A stretch of 64,000 nucleotides of DNA, from positions 1 to 64,000 of the forward strand of contig JANQRK010000119.1 in the NCBI GenBank assembly GCA_028284585.1. The letters run 5' to 3'. Both the position numbers and the translations under genes were made by a program. Below the pieces are notes generated by a model that worked only from the letters and a program-made list of their open reading frames with translations, was not told the origin of the DNA and ran no database searches. Origin of the DNA: Chromatiales bacterium (GTDB lineage Bacteria > Pseudomonadota > Gammaproteobacteria > Chromatiales > Chromatiaceae). Each line of letters opens with the position of its first letter. Position 1 is the first letter of the stretch. Shown in pieces: positions 46,080 through 55,004 of the stretch.

Positions 46080-47178
46080 GGACACCCTCGTGCGGATCGC
46101 TGCGCTCAAAGCGGACCATCCGCAGAACATCGCATTACAGAGTTTCGACCCGGCGTACTTCGCTACACTGAACGCGGATGGCCAATCACGCCTGATGAAA
46201 TGCCTCAACTCCGGTATCGAGAATCCGGATAGCGAGATGGGCTGCTACGCCTGCCAACCGGGGGACTACGATAAATTCCGGCCGTTTTTCGCCAAGGTCC
46301 TGGCGCGCTATCACAAAGTGCCCGAAGACGCGCGGCACACGAACGACTGGACCCTCGAAGGTGTCGATGGCCTGCCTGCGAACGGTGTGCTCGATATTGC
46401 CGAACTGGGCCTCCCCGCGTTGTCGATGCGGGTAAGGGTCGGTCGCAACCTGGCCGATTTCCCACTCCCGGGCAGCATGACCCGCGACGATCGCACGGCG
46501 CTCGAAAGACGCATGATGGCTGCCTTCGATCAACTGATCGCAGACCCCGACTACGGTGGTGCCTATCATTCGTTGACGCCGGGCAATCCCAATGCCATCA
46601 GTGAAGACGAGTATCAGGCCTTGGTCGATGCCCATATCATGTTCAAAGACATGGGCGCTGACAGCTATTTGACCGCAGCCGGGATCGCGGCCGATTGGCC
46701 GCATGGTCGTGGCTGCTATGTCTCCGAGGATCGCGGCTTCATCATCTGGGTAGGCGAAGAGGATCACCTGCGCATCATGTGTATGGAGCGTGGCACCGTG
46801 CTGAATCGCGTGTTCGACCGCCTGAAAGTGGCGCTCGGTGTGGTCTCCGGTATCGACGGCCTGGACTTCGCCATGTCCGATCAGTACGGCGTAGTCACTT
46901 CCTGTCCAACCAATCTGGGGACCGGCATGCGCGCGTCGCTGCACATCGCATTACCCAAGCTGACGGCGGACGGCACCGACAAGCGGGCCAAGGACATTGC
47001 GCGTCCGCTGGGGTTGTCGGTGCGTGGCGTCGGTGGTGAACACACGCCAATCGGTGCCGACGGGACCGTCGACATTTCGCCATCCGCACGGTTCTGCATC
47101 ACCGAGGCGGAGATCATCACCGCGCTGTACAAGGGCATCGCGCTGCTCAAGGCAGAAGAAGATCGCAGCGGGGCCTGA
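46069..47178 (+). CDS. Phosphagen (arginine/creatine-type) kinase
   Basis: This 369-residue guanidino kinase keeps the full active-site set: SMRVRVGRNL (Arg121, Arg123), VGEEDHLRIM (Glu230, Glu231, Arg235), SCPTNLGT (Cys279), MRASLHI (Arg288) and VRGVGGEHTP (Arg319, Glu324). It should transfer phosphate reversibly between ATP and a guanidino compound; arginine is the usual bacterial substrate but is not proven. Its ATG lies inside the end of the first kinase gene, so the two are co-translated. The N-terminal domain (KCLNSGIENPDS, MGCYAC) is divergent. Such genes are rare in bacteria and a tandem pair is unusual. Confidence 0.92.
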   Translation: MPYEDTLVRIAALKADHPQNIALQSFDPAYFATLNADGQSRLMKCLNSGIENPDSEMGCYACQPGDYDKFRPFFAKVLARYHKVPEDARHTNDWTLEGVDGLPANGVLDIAELGLPALSMRVRVGRNLADFPLPGSMTRDDRTALERRMMAAFDQLIADPDYGGAYHSLTPGNPNAISEDEYQALVDAHIMFKDMGADSYLTAAGIAADWPHGRGCYVSEDRGFIIWVGEEDHLRIMCMERGTVLNRVFDRLKVALGVVSGIDGLDFAMSDQYGVVTSCPTNLGTGMRASLHIALPKLTADGTDKRAKDIARPLGLSVRGVGGEHTPIGADGTVDISPSARFCITEAEIITALYKGIALLKAEEDRSGA

Positions 47179-47230
47179 GCATCTGCGGGCGCCACCGGCA
47201 CGTTTGCGTCAACTGGCAGTGATGCGCAGA

Positions 47231-47704
47231 TCAGCGGTTTTGCAGCGCGTCCAGGATGGCGGGCGCGGCAGCTTCGAGCATGTCGAGCGTGATGTCGAAG
47301 CCGTCGGGACCGCCGTAGTAAGGATCCGGTACATCCTGCGGCGCGCCTGGCTCTAGAAAAGACGACAGCAGCCGAATGTCGGCCTGGGTTGCATTGCCAC
47401 CCAGTCTGCGCAGATCGCGTAGGTTGGCGCGGTCCATGGCGACCACTAGATCAAAGCGGTCCAGGTCTGCACGCTCGACCTGTCGCGCACGGCCGGTAAT
47501 CTCGAACCCGCGGCGTTGTGCCGCCGCCCGCATGCGTGGGTCGGCAAGTTCGCCCACGTGCCAGTCCCCGGTCCCCGCCGAGTCGATTTTGATTGCTTCG
47601 GCCAAGCCGGCCTTTGCGGCAGCCGTGTCCAGCACCGCCTCGGCGGCAGCCGAGCGGCAGATGTTTCCAAGGCACACGAAGAGCACGGAAGGGTGGCCGG
47701 ACAT
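47231..47704 (-). CDS. Low-molecular-weight protein tyrosine phosphatase
   Basis: This 157-residue enzyme starts with VLFVCLGNICRSAAAE, containing the C-x5-R-S phosphate loop, and ends with the general-acid loop VPDPYYGGPDGFD. Other features such as DSAGTGDWHVGE are also typical. The ATG at MSGHPS (47704) is preferred over an upstream in-frame ATG. It converges with the phosphagen kinase pair, leaving 52 bases between stops. Such phosphatases often oppose tyrosine kinases, but the EpsG-type gene here is far away. Confidence 0.92.
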   Translation of the reverse strand: MSGHPSVLFVCLGNICRSAAAEAVLDTAAAKAGLAEAIKIDSAGTGDWHVGELADPRMRAAAQRRGFEITGRARQVERADLDRFDLVVAMDRANLRDLRRLGGNATQADIRLLSSFLEPGAPQDVPDPYYGGPDGFDITLDMLEAAAPAILDALQNR

Positions 47705-47806
47705 TGCTCGATCATACGGTGCCGGCCGGCCGAGTGCCACCCGCCTCGTGTGACGATCAGTGGATAAGGGTTTCGAGATTCGTCAGTTTGCCGCGCCCAT
47801 GGGCAG

Positions 47807-49105
47807 TTACATCATTGAGCTGGGCGGTGCGACGTAGCCGCGCAGTTTCGGCTGCCAGTCGAAGCCAAGTTGCTCGCAACGATCGCAAAGATACTGACGA
47901 TTGCACCAGTGTTCGGTACACCGGACCGGTCCAAACAACGCAAGGTAGATGCGACTGAGGTGGAGATGGGTGCGTCCTTTCAGAAGCACCAAATCACCGG
48001 ATTGCAGACGACCCTTTAGTTGCTCGGCGCACTCGGCTGTGGTGGCGCACGCGAACGCGGTGGCCGCCGACATACCTTCGTCGATTGCCATCCTCTGCGC
48101 CACGGCGGCGCTGCCCCCGACGAAGTAAACACAGTCAAACCCTTCATAGGCCTGTCGAGCAAGCCACTGCGCGGCCTGTTCTTCAGAATCCGAACTGTTG
48201 GTGTATAGCGATGTGACCAGAATCTTGCGTTTGGCCGGGGTGCTCTTGAGCGCAGCGAACGCGACTTCGTAGTTGTGCTTGGAGGCATGGAACTCGTCAC
48301 GAATGAATGTGACGCCAGTCGGCAGCGTGATCGGCTGCATCCGCGCCCACGGCGGCGTCACGGCCGCGACGGCAGCCGTGATCTCGCCCGGCTCAATATC
48401 AAAATGACGCCCAATGGCGACTGCCATCAGGATGGGTACCTGCCAGTGCTCACCCAACAAAGGGCTGCTCATGATGAATTCATCCGAGCCGGCGCGTACT
48501 TGTAGCTGCAATCCACCGTCGCCAGTCGAGGTGAGATTTGTGCAGACAACGTCAGCGTCGGCGCCTGCAACGGTGACGACGCTGGCGGATGTCCCTTTCC
48601 GCATCTGCGCAACTCGGTGATCAGCGGTATTCAGAAATACCCACCCAGATGATCTTACAGCCCTGACCAACTCAGTTTTTTCTTGCGCAATATGCTCTAT
48701 GTCACCGAATGCGCTCAGGTGGTTGGGTGCGACACCGAGCATGATAGCCATATCCGGCTGCAATATGCGCACGATGCGGCGCATATCGCCGGGAAATTCT
48801 ATCGCTGCCTCGACGACGGCGATTTCATGATTGGCTTGTAAACCCTGCAGCGTTCCTAAGACGCCGCCGAAGCGTAGGGCATTCCAGTTTCCTGGTGTCT
48901 TGTGCACCCGGTATCGTTTCGACAGCACCTGAGCAACCAGTTCTTTGGTCGTCGTTTTGCCGCAACTGCCACTGACCACGATCATGACGATATGGCGATT
49001 CCGTCGGCGTATCAAACGGCCGCGCAGCTGATCCCGCCAGAGCCGGAATGCATGGACCCATGGCCGTAGGAGATCTTTCAACCAATGATTTGGAAGTCTT
49101 GGCAT
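47807..49105 (-). CDS. Stand-alone Mur ligase-like protein with Cys-rich C-terminal tail
   Basis: This 432-residue protein has a P-loop VVSGSCGKTTTKEL, then NWNALRFGG, AAIEFPGDM, GVAPNHLSAFG and HIAQEKTELV. This matches the central and C-terminal Mur ligase domains of MurF type but without the N-terminal substrate-binding domain of MurF. The C-terminal tail has Cys396, His399, Cys401, Cys407 and Cys410, a possible metal site that MurF lacks. A first basic segment (RDQLRGRLIRRRNRH) may contact the membrane. It is predicted to join an amino acid or similar group to an acceptor with ATP; both are unknown. Confidence 0.8.
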   Translation of the reverse strand: MPRLPNHWLKDLLRPWVHAFRLWRDQLRGRLIRRRNRHIVMIVVSGSCGKTTTKELVAQVLSKRYRVHKTPGNWNALRFGGVLGTLQGLQANHEIAVVEAAIEFPGDMRRIVRILQPDMAIMLGVAPNHLSAFGDIEHIAQEKTELVRAVRSSGWVFLNTADHRVAQMRKGTSASVVTVAGADADVVCTNLTSTGDGGLQLQVRAGSDEFIMSSPLLGEHWQVPILMAVAIGRHFDIEPGEITAAVAAVTPPWARMQPITLPTGVTFIRDEFHASKHNYEVAFAALKSTPAKRKILVTSLYTNSSDSEEQAAQWLARQAYEGFDCVYFVGGSAAVAQRMAIDEGMSAATAFACATTAECAEQLKGRLQSGDLVLLKGRTHLHLSRIYLALFGPVRCTEHWCNRQYLCDRCEQLGFDWQPKLRGYVAPPSSMM

Positions 49106-49336
49106 GGGCTGGTTCTACTACAAAAATCTACAGGATGCCGCGATAATCCCCCAGTTTGGTCAGGACAGCAGCAACCGAGTACATCGAGCCGGAATAGGAT
49201 CTATCAGGGCTTGTTTGACCAGAAACACCGTCTGGCCAAGCTGGAAGACCGGGGTGAGTGACAAGACGCCGGTGTTCAATTGCCTGAAGTTTTTACTTTG
49301 GCCGCCAATAATTAAAGATAAAGCCGGAGCGCTGAC

Positions 49337-50074
49337 ATGCGATTACCTACGACCTCGGCCCCTTGGGCCATGCAAGATTACCCGCAGGCAAGACAACGCG
49401 AACTCAACGGTTTGCTTGATTTAGTCGAACTCAAAAAGGGCATGGTGGTGGTTGATGTCCAAGCTGCTGGTGGGTATGTGTCGGACGCAATCCATGCGCG
49501 CCTCGATGGCGCTGTTCGCTGCGTTTGCATTGAGCCATCCGATGCCCTTCGCGCGCGTATCTCGCCACGGCATACTGTGCTGGCTGAGCCTGTGCATGCA
49601 TTCCCCTCCGTGCCAGCGCAGTCGGCTGACCTCGTAGTTGGCCTGGCTGGTCTTCATCATAGCGATGATATGCGAGCTACGGTCAAAGAGTGCTATCGCG
49701 TATTGAAACCGGGCGGTCATTTTGTGCTGTGCGACGTCGAGATTGGGTCGGCCGAGGCTCGCTGGTTGGATGAATTCGTTAACGAACACAGTAGCGCCGG
49801 ACATCAGGGTTCGTTCATCACTGTCGATTTACTCGATGGTCTACTGGGTGACGCAGGTTTCGGTGGTGCCAATGTATCGCGTAAATCCGTTCCCTGGGCA
49901 TTTGCGAGCGAGGACGATGCGGTACGCTTTTTCCTCGGCTTGTTCGGACTGCAGTGTGATCTCAGCACCCTGCGGGCGGGAATGTACGATTACTTCAATA
50001 TATCGGCCGATGCACTCGGGTGCAGTGTAGACTGGAATCTGTTGTATGCACGCGGCACACGACCGTTGAATTGA
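49337..50074 (+). CDS. Class I SAM-dependent methyltransferase
   Basis: About 245 residues. Motif I is weak (VVVDVQAAGGYVSD, lacking the usual GxGxG), but ADLVVGLAGLHHSDD, ATVKECYRVLKPGGHFVLCDV and the GF-ending C-terminal half fit methyltransferase-11-like domains. The altered motif I may reduce cofactor binding. The gene is divergent from the Mur ligase-like gene, 231 bases away. Substrate unknown. Confidence 0.75.
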   Translation: MRLPTTSAPWAMQDYPQARQRELNGLLDLVELKKGMVVVDVQAAGGYVSDAIHARLDGAVRCVCIEPSDALRARISPRHTVLAEPVHAFPSVPAQSADLVVGLAGLHHSDDMRATVKECYRVLKPGGHFVLCDVEIGSAEARWLDEFVNEHSSAGHQGSFITVDLLDGLLGDAGFGGANVSRKSVPWAFASEDDAVRFFLGLFGLQCDLSTLRAGMYDYFNISADALGCSVDWNLLYARGTRPLN

Positions 50075-50265
50075 GGGGCCTCCAAGAACGCTCCCTAGAC
50101 AACGCTGTGCGCGTCCGGCTCGCCGGGTCGGGCGTCTACTACCCGATTTCAGCGGCCAAGATGCTGTGAGTCCAGAATAGTTCCATAGGCCCCATGGCTG
50201 CACGAGCGATTGATTAGGGTGCAGTCGGCGCGGCAACGCGTGTGGCTTGCCACCATCTATGGTCC

Positions 50266-50736
50266 CTACTTGTGGACTAAGGTAACTGGGCACTTGGCAT
50301 GGTGCAGGACGCGTTGGCTGACGCTACCAACCAGTATCTCCGAGAATCGCGACAGGCCGCGGTTGCCGATCACGATCTGCGGGCTGTCCACGGCTTCGGC
50401 ATGGGCTAGTATCGCACTTGCCGGATCGCCGGCCAACACAGTCTCCTCGACCGTGATGCGCGTGTTACCTATCGTATTGCGCGCATGGTCGAAGACCTGG
50501 CGCGCCCGGCGATCGCGCATCGCCGCGAAGTGCTCGGGTGAGTAAGATTCTATCTGCTCGCCCGCCATGGTTTCGGACGGTACCCCGTACATCTCCAGCG
50601 CATCCGTGGGAAACGCGAACAACAGCCGCATCGGGACACCGAATGCCTCGGCCAGGACTGCGGCGTGAACTGCTGCCGCTCCAGCGCTATTGGAGCCATC
50701 CACGGGTACCAGAATTATCGTCGGTCGTTTCGACAT
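50266..50736 (-). CDS. Universal stress protein (UspA family)
   Basis: This 156-residue protein starts with TIILVPVDGSNSAGAAAVHAA and ends IGNRGLSRFSEILVGSVSQ followed by LHHAKCPVTLVHK. The G-x2-G-x9-G-S/T ATP-binding pattern is partly kept. The ATG at 50736 is used; the longer frame overlaps the transporter gene. It follows tctA by 22 bases and is probably in the same transcript; Usp genes often accompany TctABC-like and TRAP transporters. Confidence 0.9.
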   Translation of the reverse strand: MSKRPTIILVPVDGSNSAGAAAVHAAVLAEAFGVPMRLLFAFPTDALEMYGVPSETMAGEQIESYSPEHFAAMRDRRARQVFDHARNTIGNTRITVEETVLAGDPASAILAHAEAVDSPQIVIGNRGLSRFSEILVGSVSQRVLHHAKCPVTLVHK

Positions 50737-50758
50737 GCCGGCATCTCCTACTGTTGAT

Positions 50759-52270
50759 TCATGCCCGTGTTTCTTTGTAGCCCTTGTTCCGTATGTTGCC
50801 GACGAAGGTCTTGATAACCACATAGAGCACCAAGAGCATCAGGATCACGGCGACCGGGCGAGTAAAGAACATGAAGGGGTCGAATTGCGAGGTGATCACC
50901 ACCTGCTGGAGCGCCCGTTCCCATTCCGGCACCAGAATGAACCCGATCAGGAAGGCGACGAAGGAATAATCGAACTTGCGCATGAAATAGCCGATCACGC
51001 CGAACACCAGCATCACGATCACATCGAATATGGACGACTGGCCCAGGTACGAGCCCATGATGCAGGTGAAGATCACGATCGGGTAGAGGATCACGGCCGG
51101 GATCTGGACTGCCTTACAGAACAGCTTGAGGCCGAAGCGCCCGATCAGCAGTAGGAAGAAGCTGGCGATGACCAGACTGCCGAACACGCCGTACATCAGT
51201 TGCGAGTTTTCCTCGAACAACAGCGGGCCGGGCATCATGCCGTGAATCATGAAGGCGCCCATCAGCATCGCGACCGCCAGGTTGCCCGGGATTCCGAGCA
51301 CGAACAGCGGGATTAGACTGGCACCGACCACTGCGCTGTTGGCCGATTCCGAGGCGGCGATCCCCTCCAGATTGCCCTTGCCGAACTTGTCCGGTGTCTT
51401 GGAGCGCTTCTGTGCCTGGTCATAGGACAGGAAGGATGCCACCGGGGCACCCAGACCGGGCATCGCGCCCACGCCGACCCCGATCAAGCTCGAGCGGAAC
51501 AGGGTCTTGAGGTTATCGAACAACTCCTTCCAGGCCACGAGTCGATCTTCGGGTCGAGACGAAAAATGGGTCGCGGAACCTTGGCTACCGCCCGAGCCGA
51601 CATGGCGTTCGAGCTGGATCAAGATCTCGGAAAACGCCAACAGCCCGATTGCCACCGGGATCAGGGACAGGCCGCTTTCTAGTTGATAAATGTCGAAGGT
51701 AAGGCGCGGTAATGCCGTAACTGGCTCGGTGCCGATCATCCCGGCGGTCAGCCCGAATGCGGCTGCGATCAAGCCACGGGCGATCGACTTGCTGCCGATA
51801 CCGGCGACCACGGTCAAGGCCAAGGTGATCAATGCGAACATCTCCGGCGGCCCCATGTACAGGGCGACGGTGGCCAGTGGCGCGGCAATCACCACGAGCA
51901 CGATGGTAGCGAACAGGTCGCCTGCGAACGAGGCATAGAGCGCCATGCGCAGGGCCTTTTCGCCCTTGCCTTGTTGGGTGAGTGGATAACCGTCCCATGA
52001 GGTCGCTGCTGCCTCGGGTGTACCCGGCGTTCGCAGCAAGATCGCCGAAATCGCGCCACCGAAGAAGGCGCCCTTGTTCAGGCCGACCAGGAAACCGATC
52101 GCCGCCAATGGCGACATGTAATAGGTGAGCGGGATGAACAGCGCGATCGCCATCGGTCCGTTGATACCGGGGATGGCGCCGATCGCCACACCCAAGGCAA
52201 CGCCCCCAAAAACGAACAACAGACTGATCGGCGACAGTGAGTCCAGGAGGCCGGCAATGATTGATTCCAT
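50759..52270 (-). CDS. tctA: Tripartite tricarboxylate transporter large membrane subunit (TctA)
   Basis: This 503-residue protein has about 11-12 membrane segments and the TctA motifs VALGVAIGAIPGINGPMAIALF and GVGAMPGLGAPVASFLSYDQAQ, the paired G-x-x-P-G-x-G-like loops. It should form the substrate path with TctB and take substrate from TctC. Gene order is TctC, TctB, TctA, Usp on the minus strand. Confidence 0.93.
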   Translation of the reverse strand: MESIIAGLLDSLSPISLLFVFGGVALGVAIGAIPGINGPMAIALFIPLTYYMSPLAAIGFLVGLNKGAFFGGAISAILLRTPGTPEAAATSWDGYPLTQQGKGEKALRMALYASFAGDLFATIVLVVIAAPLATVALYMGPPEMFALITLALTVVAGIGSKSIARGLIAAAFGLTAGMIGTEPVTALPRLTFDIYQLESGLSLIPVAIGLLAFSEILIQLERHVGSGGSQGSATHFSSRPEDRLVAWKELFDNLKTLFRSSLIGVGVGAMPGLGAPVASFLSYDQAQKRSKTPDKFGKGNLEGIAASESANSAVVGASLIPLFVLGIPGNLAVAMLMGAFMIHGMMPGPLLFEENSQLMYGVFGSLVIASFFLLLIGRFGLKLFCKAVQIPAVILYPIVIFTCIMGSYLGQSSIFDVIVMLVFGVIGYFMRKFDYSFVAFLIGFILVPEWERALQQVVITSQFDPFMFFTRPVAVILMLLVLYVVIKTFVGNIRNKGYKETRA

Positions 52271-52290
52271 AGTATTCTCGCCCCTGCTGT

Positions 52291-52794
52291 TTAGGTTCCG
52301 GGTATCGGGACGCTGAAGCCGTATCGCATCACCACATACATCAAAGCGGACATCGCGACCGCCAGTAGAACTGGTCCGACCACCGTGCGGCGTCCCACCA
52401 AGTACTGCATCACGAGCAAGAACAGGATTGACGCCGGAATGAAGCCAATCCAGTCGAGCGCTGGTATCAGCAGGGCGCAGGGGACCATGAACAGGATCAG
52501 ATGCATCAGCTTCGCCGGACCGACCTGGGTGAAGCTGGCCGAGTCACCCTCTTCCGGATAGTCACTTTCCCCCGAGCTGTCGGCCTTGCCCCACCAGATG
52601 ATCAGGCTGTTGCGCACCAAGGCCAGGATCGACATCACCAACATGATGCTGACAGCGACGTTGGGCACCAGTGCCGGGGATGCACCGTAGCCGGGATAGG
52701 GTGGGGTATAGGCTGGAATGACCCAAGCTAACAGGACCACGCTACCGAGCGCGATGCCCAAACACACCAGGGTATCTCTATGTAATCTCGTCAC
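52291..52794 (-). CDS. tctB: Tripartite tricarboxylate transporter small membrane subunit (TctB)
   Basis: This 167-residue protein has four membrane segments: near the start (VCLGIALGSVVLLAW), at about 35-55, at about 95-130 and near the C-terminus. That is the TctB layout, and it has a polar cytoplasmic loop (KADSSGESDYPEEGD). The family is poorly conserved, so the call leans on its place between TctC and TctA. Confidence 0.88.
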   Translation of the reverse strand: MTRLHRDTLVCLGIALGSVVLLAWVIPAYTPPYPGYGASPALVPNVAVSIMLVMSILALVRNSLIIWWGKADSSGESDYPEEGDSASFTQVGPAKLMHLILFMVPCALLIPALDWIGFIPASILFLLVMQYLVGRRTVVGPVLLAVAMSALMYVVMRYGFSVPIPGT

Positions 52795-52925
52795 GCCTGC
52801 TCCTTCGTCAGCTTGGCGATCAAACGTCCATGCGTCGTCAGCATGTGGCGGTCGAGCTCAGCACGAAAAACCGGGAGGTCGGCGGGTAGCGATCGTGCAC
52901 AACGCACCCGGTTCCTGTGCGCGCC

Positions 52926-53876
52926 TTACTTCGGCGCTTTCGCTTGTTCACCAAACAGCTCATACATCGCCTGCATGGATGACTGGGCATGGTCGCGGCC
53001 CCATTCCACCGGGCGCATCAACAACTGCTCGGTAATAAAGCGCTGAGTCTCCTCGTCTGCCGCGAGCTTACCGGCTACTTCTTCGAGTTTGGCGAGCCGA
53101 TCCGCCGGGATGCCCTTGGGCGCGACCAGGCCCACATACATCTCGACCGACTCGTTATACCCTTGCTCTTTCAGCGTGGGCACGTCGGGGATCGGCGGCA
53201 AGCGCTGGTTCAATGCCGAGGCGACCAGCTTGAGGCGGCCGGCCCTGACGTGCTCATAGAGAATAGCGCCGACATAGCCGATATCCGCATGACCGCCGGT
53301 CACGGCCTTGATGACCGAAGGTCCACCTTTACTTGGGATCAGCGAGATCGGCACACCCTCCTGCTTAGCGACACGTTGGATGACGTCGCGGTCGTCCGCA
53401 CCATGAAACATCACCACCAAGGGCTTCTTGTTTTCTTTGGCCCATTCGAAGGCCCCTTTCAGGGTGTTCCAGGGCTTATCCGGCTCGGAGATGAAACCGC
53501 TCGAATTGAGCGCTAACAAAGTGATGTAATCGAAGTCGTCGAATCCATACTTCACCGGTGAATGGTGTGGTTGGTAGGTGTAGGCTGTGGTCGCTGCCAC
53601 GGCCAGGGTATAGCCGTCGGGTTTGGCCTTGCTGAGGTCGGTCGCCATCACGCTGCCATGTGAGCCTCCTGTGATGTTACGTACCGTGACCGGCTGGCCG
53701 ATCTCTTTACTAAAGCGTTCCGCAATCCCCCGCGCCAAACGATCGATCTGGGCGCCTGGTTGCGTCATGGTATAGAACTTCAGTGGGCGGTCCGGATAGT
53801 CGGATCCAAAGACGGGATGTACAAAGGCTAACGAGAGAAAGATCAGACTGAATACCATCGGGTGTCGGTAACTCAT
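52926..53876 (-). CDS. tctC: Tripartite tricarboxylate transporter substrate-binding protein (TctC)
   Basis: This 316-residue periplasmic protein has a signal peptide (MVFSLIFLSLAFVHPVFG) and TctC features: YPDRPLKFYTMTQPGAQIDRLAR, the VRNITGGSHGSVMATDL region, and GHADIGYV in the hinge. It picks up a carboxylate or similar ligand for the TctAB membrane pair encoded downstream. The ligand cannot be predicted. About 130 bases separate its stop from tctB. Confidence 0.92.
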   Translation of the reverse strand: MSYRHPMVFSLIFLSLAFVHPVFGSDYPDRPLKFYTMTQPGAQIDRLARGIAERFSKEIGQPVTVRNITGGSHGSVMATDLSKAKPDGYTLAVAATTAYTYQPHHSPVKYGFDDFDYITLLALNSSGFISEPDKPWNTLKGAFEWAKENKKPLVVMFHGADDRDVIQRVAKQEGVPISLIPSKGGPSVIKAVTGGHADIGYVGAILYEHVRAGRLKLVASALNQRLPPIPDVPTLKEQGYNESVEMYVGLVAPKGIPADRLAKLEEVAGKLAADEETQRFITEQLLMRPVEWGRDHAQSSMQAMYELFGEQAKAPK

Positions 53877-54076
53877 AACGGCGCTCCTTTGGCGTATGGG
53901 GTTCTACGGCGGCACGAGAACGGAGTCTTGCCTCCGGACGGCTCGGCTCGTACTACAACGCTGAGCTTATATGCGTGACCAGGGTTTGTAATGTCGGGGG
54001 GGCGACAATCATTGCGAAGAAACCGGGTTTATCTTGGGGTACCGGCCGACGCCCGGCGGCGTCACGGACGCTGGCT

Positions 54077-54799
54077 CTAGTAGTTGATGGTCTTCAGCAG
54101 CAACTGTTCGAGTTGGCTGGGATCGACGTGAATGTGGTGGTGGCTCATCTTCAATACCCTGCTCTTTTTCAACTCGCCGATCACTGCAGATACGGTCTGA
54201 CGCGAGGTGCCCAGCATATCCGCGATCTCTTGGTGGGTTAGTGGAATATCAAGACAGACATCCGCTTCGCCCTGCTGTTCAACCAAATTGCAGTGGACAT
54301 TGATCCGCCCATAGCGCGAGCATAGCCGCAGCAACAGCTTGATGATGCGCGAGCTGACGTCGTCTGCCGCGAGATTGGTGAAGATTTCACCCAGTGCGCG
54401 CAGACGACACGAAAGCAAATCGATGACTTGGAGGGCGACGCTGGGCCGTTCGGACAGGAACCGGGAAAAGCCCTGGCGCGGAATGCGGTGCACCACCGCA
54501 TCGGTACAGGCTTGAGCGAAGACATCGCGGTGTCCACCCCGGCTGGCCTCGGCGAGCCCAAACACCTCGCCGGGAAAGCAGAACCACAGAATGACCTCCT
54601 TGCCCGAGTCCGAGGCCTTGTAGATCTTTGCCCGGCCCTGTTCCAATACGAAGACGTTCAGTCCGGGATCGCCGGAGCGAAAGATGTACGCATCCTTGCT
54701 GTAACTATGGCGGTGGCCGAGAGAGAGAAATTGACGACGGGTTTCGTCGTCGAAATTGCCGAGAAAGTCCGAGGGCGTCAGGTACCAATTGTCGCTCAT
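54077..54799 (-). CDS. CRP/FNR-family transcriptional regulator
   Basis: This 240-residue protein has a cyclic-nucleotide-binding-like N-terminal domain (IFRSGDPGLNVFVLEQGRAKI, then FPGEVFGLAE) and a C-terminal winged helix (LTHQEIADMLGTSRQTVSAVIGELKKS). It has no N-terminal cysteine cluster, so it is CRP-like rather than an FNR oxygen sensor. It lies divergent from the DUF3604 gene and 200 bases from tctC, so it probably regulates one or both. Confidence 0.9.
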   Translation of the reverse strand: MSDNWYLTPSDFLGNFDDETRRQFLSLGHRHSYSKDAYIFRSGDPGLNVFVLEQGRAKIYKASDSGKEVILWFCFPGEVFGLAEASRGGHRDVFAQACTDAVVHRIPRQGFSRFLSERPSVALQVIDLLSCRLRALGEIFTNLAADDVSSRIIKLLLRLCSRYGRINVHCNLVEQQGEADVCLDIPLTHQEIADMLGTSRQTVSAVIGELKKSRVLKMSHHHIHVDPSQLEQLLLKTINY

Positions 54800-55004
54800 C
54801 GCAGAATTTACCGACCTACTTAAACATCGATGGGGAACTGTCGTCTGCGTGACAGTCGGCGATCTCCAGTTCGCCTATAACTCTAACGCACGAAATCTCA
54901 GTATAGGGGATCTACCGAGCGTAGTGCTCAGCGGCCACCCTAGTATAAATTCAGCCAGATCGCATACCACTCAAGCTGCGGTCTTCTTAAGGAGCTTAAG
55001 TCTA
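54800..55004 (+). promoter_or_regulatory. Divergent promoter region, DUF3604 ribosome site
   Basis: This 205-base stretch separates the CRP-type regulator (minus) from the DUF3604 gene (plus). A TATAAA at about 54945-54955 is a possible -10 for the plus strand. AAGGAG at 54989-54994 is the ribosome site for the ATG at 55005. No perfect CRP-type palindrome is visible. Confidence 0.4.
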
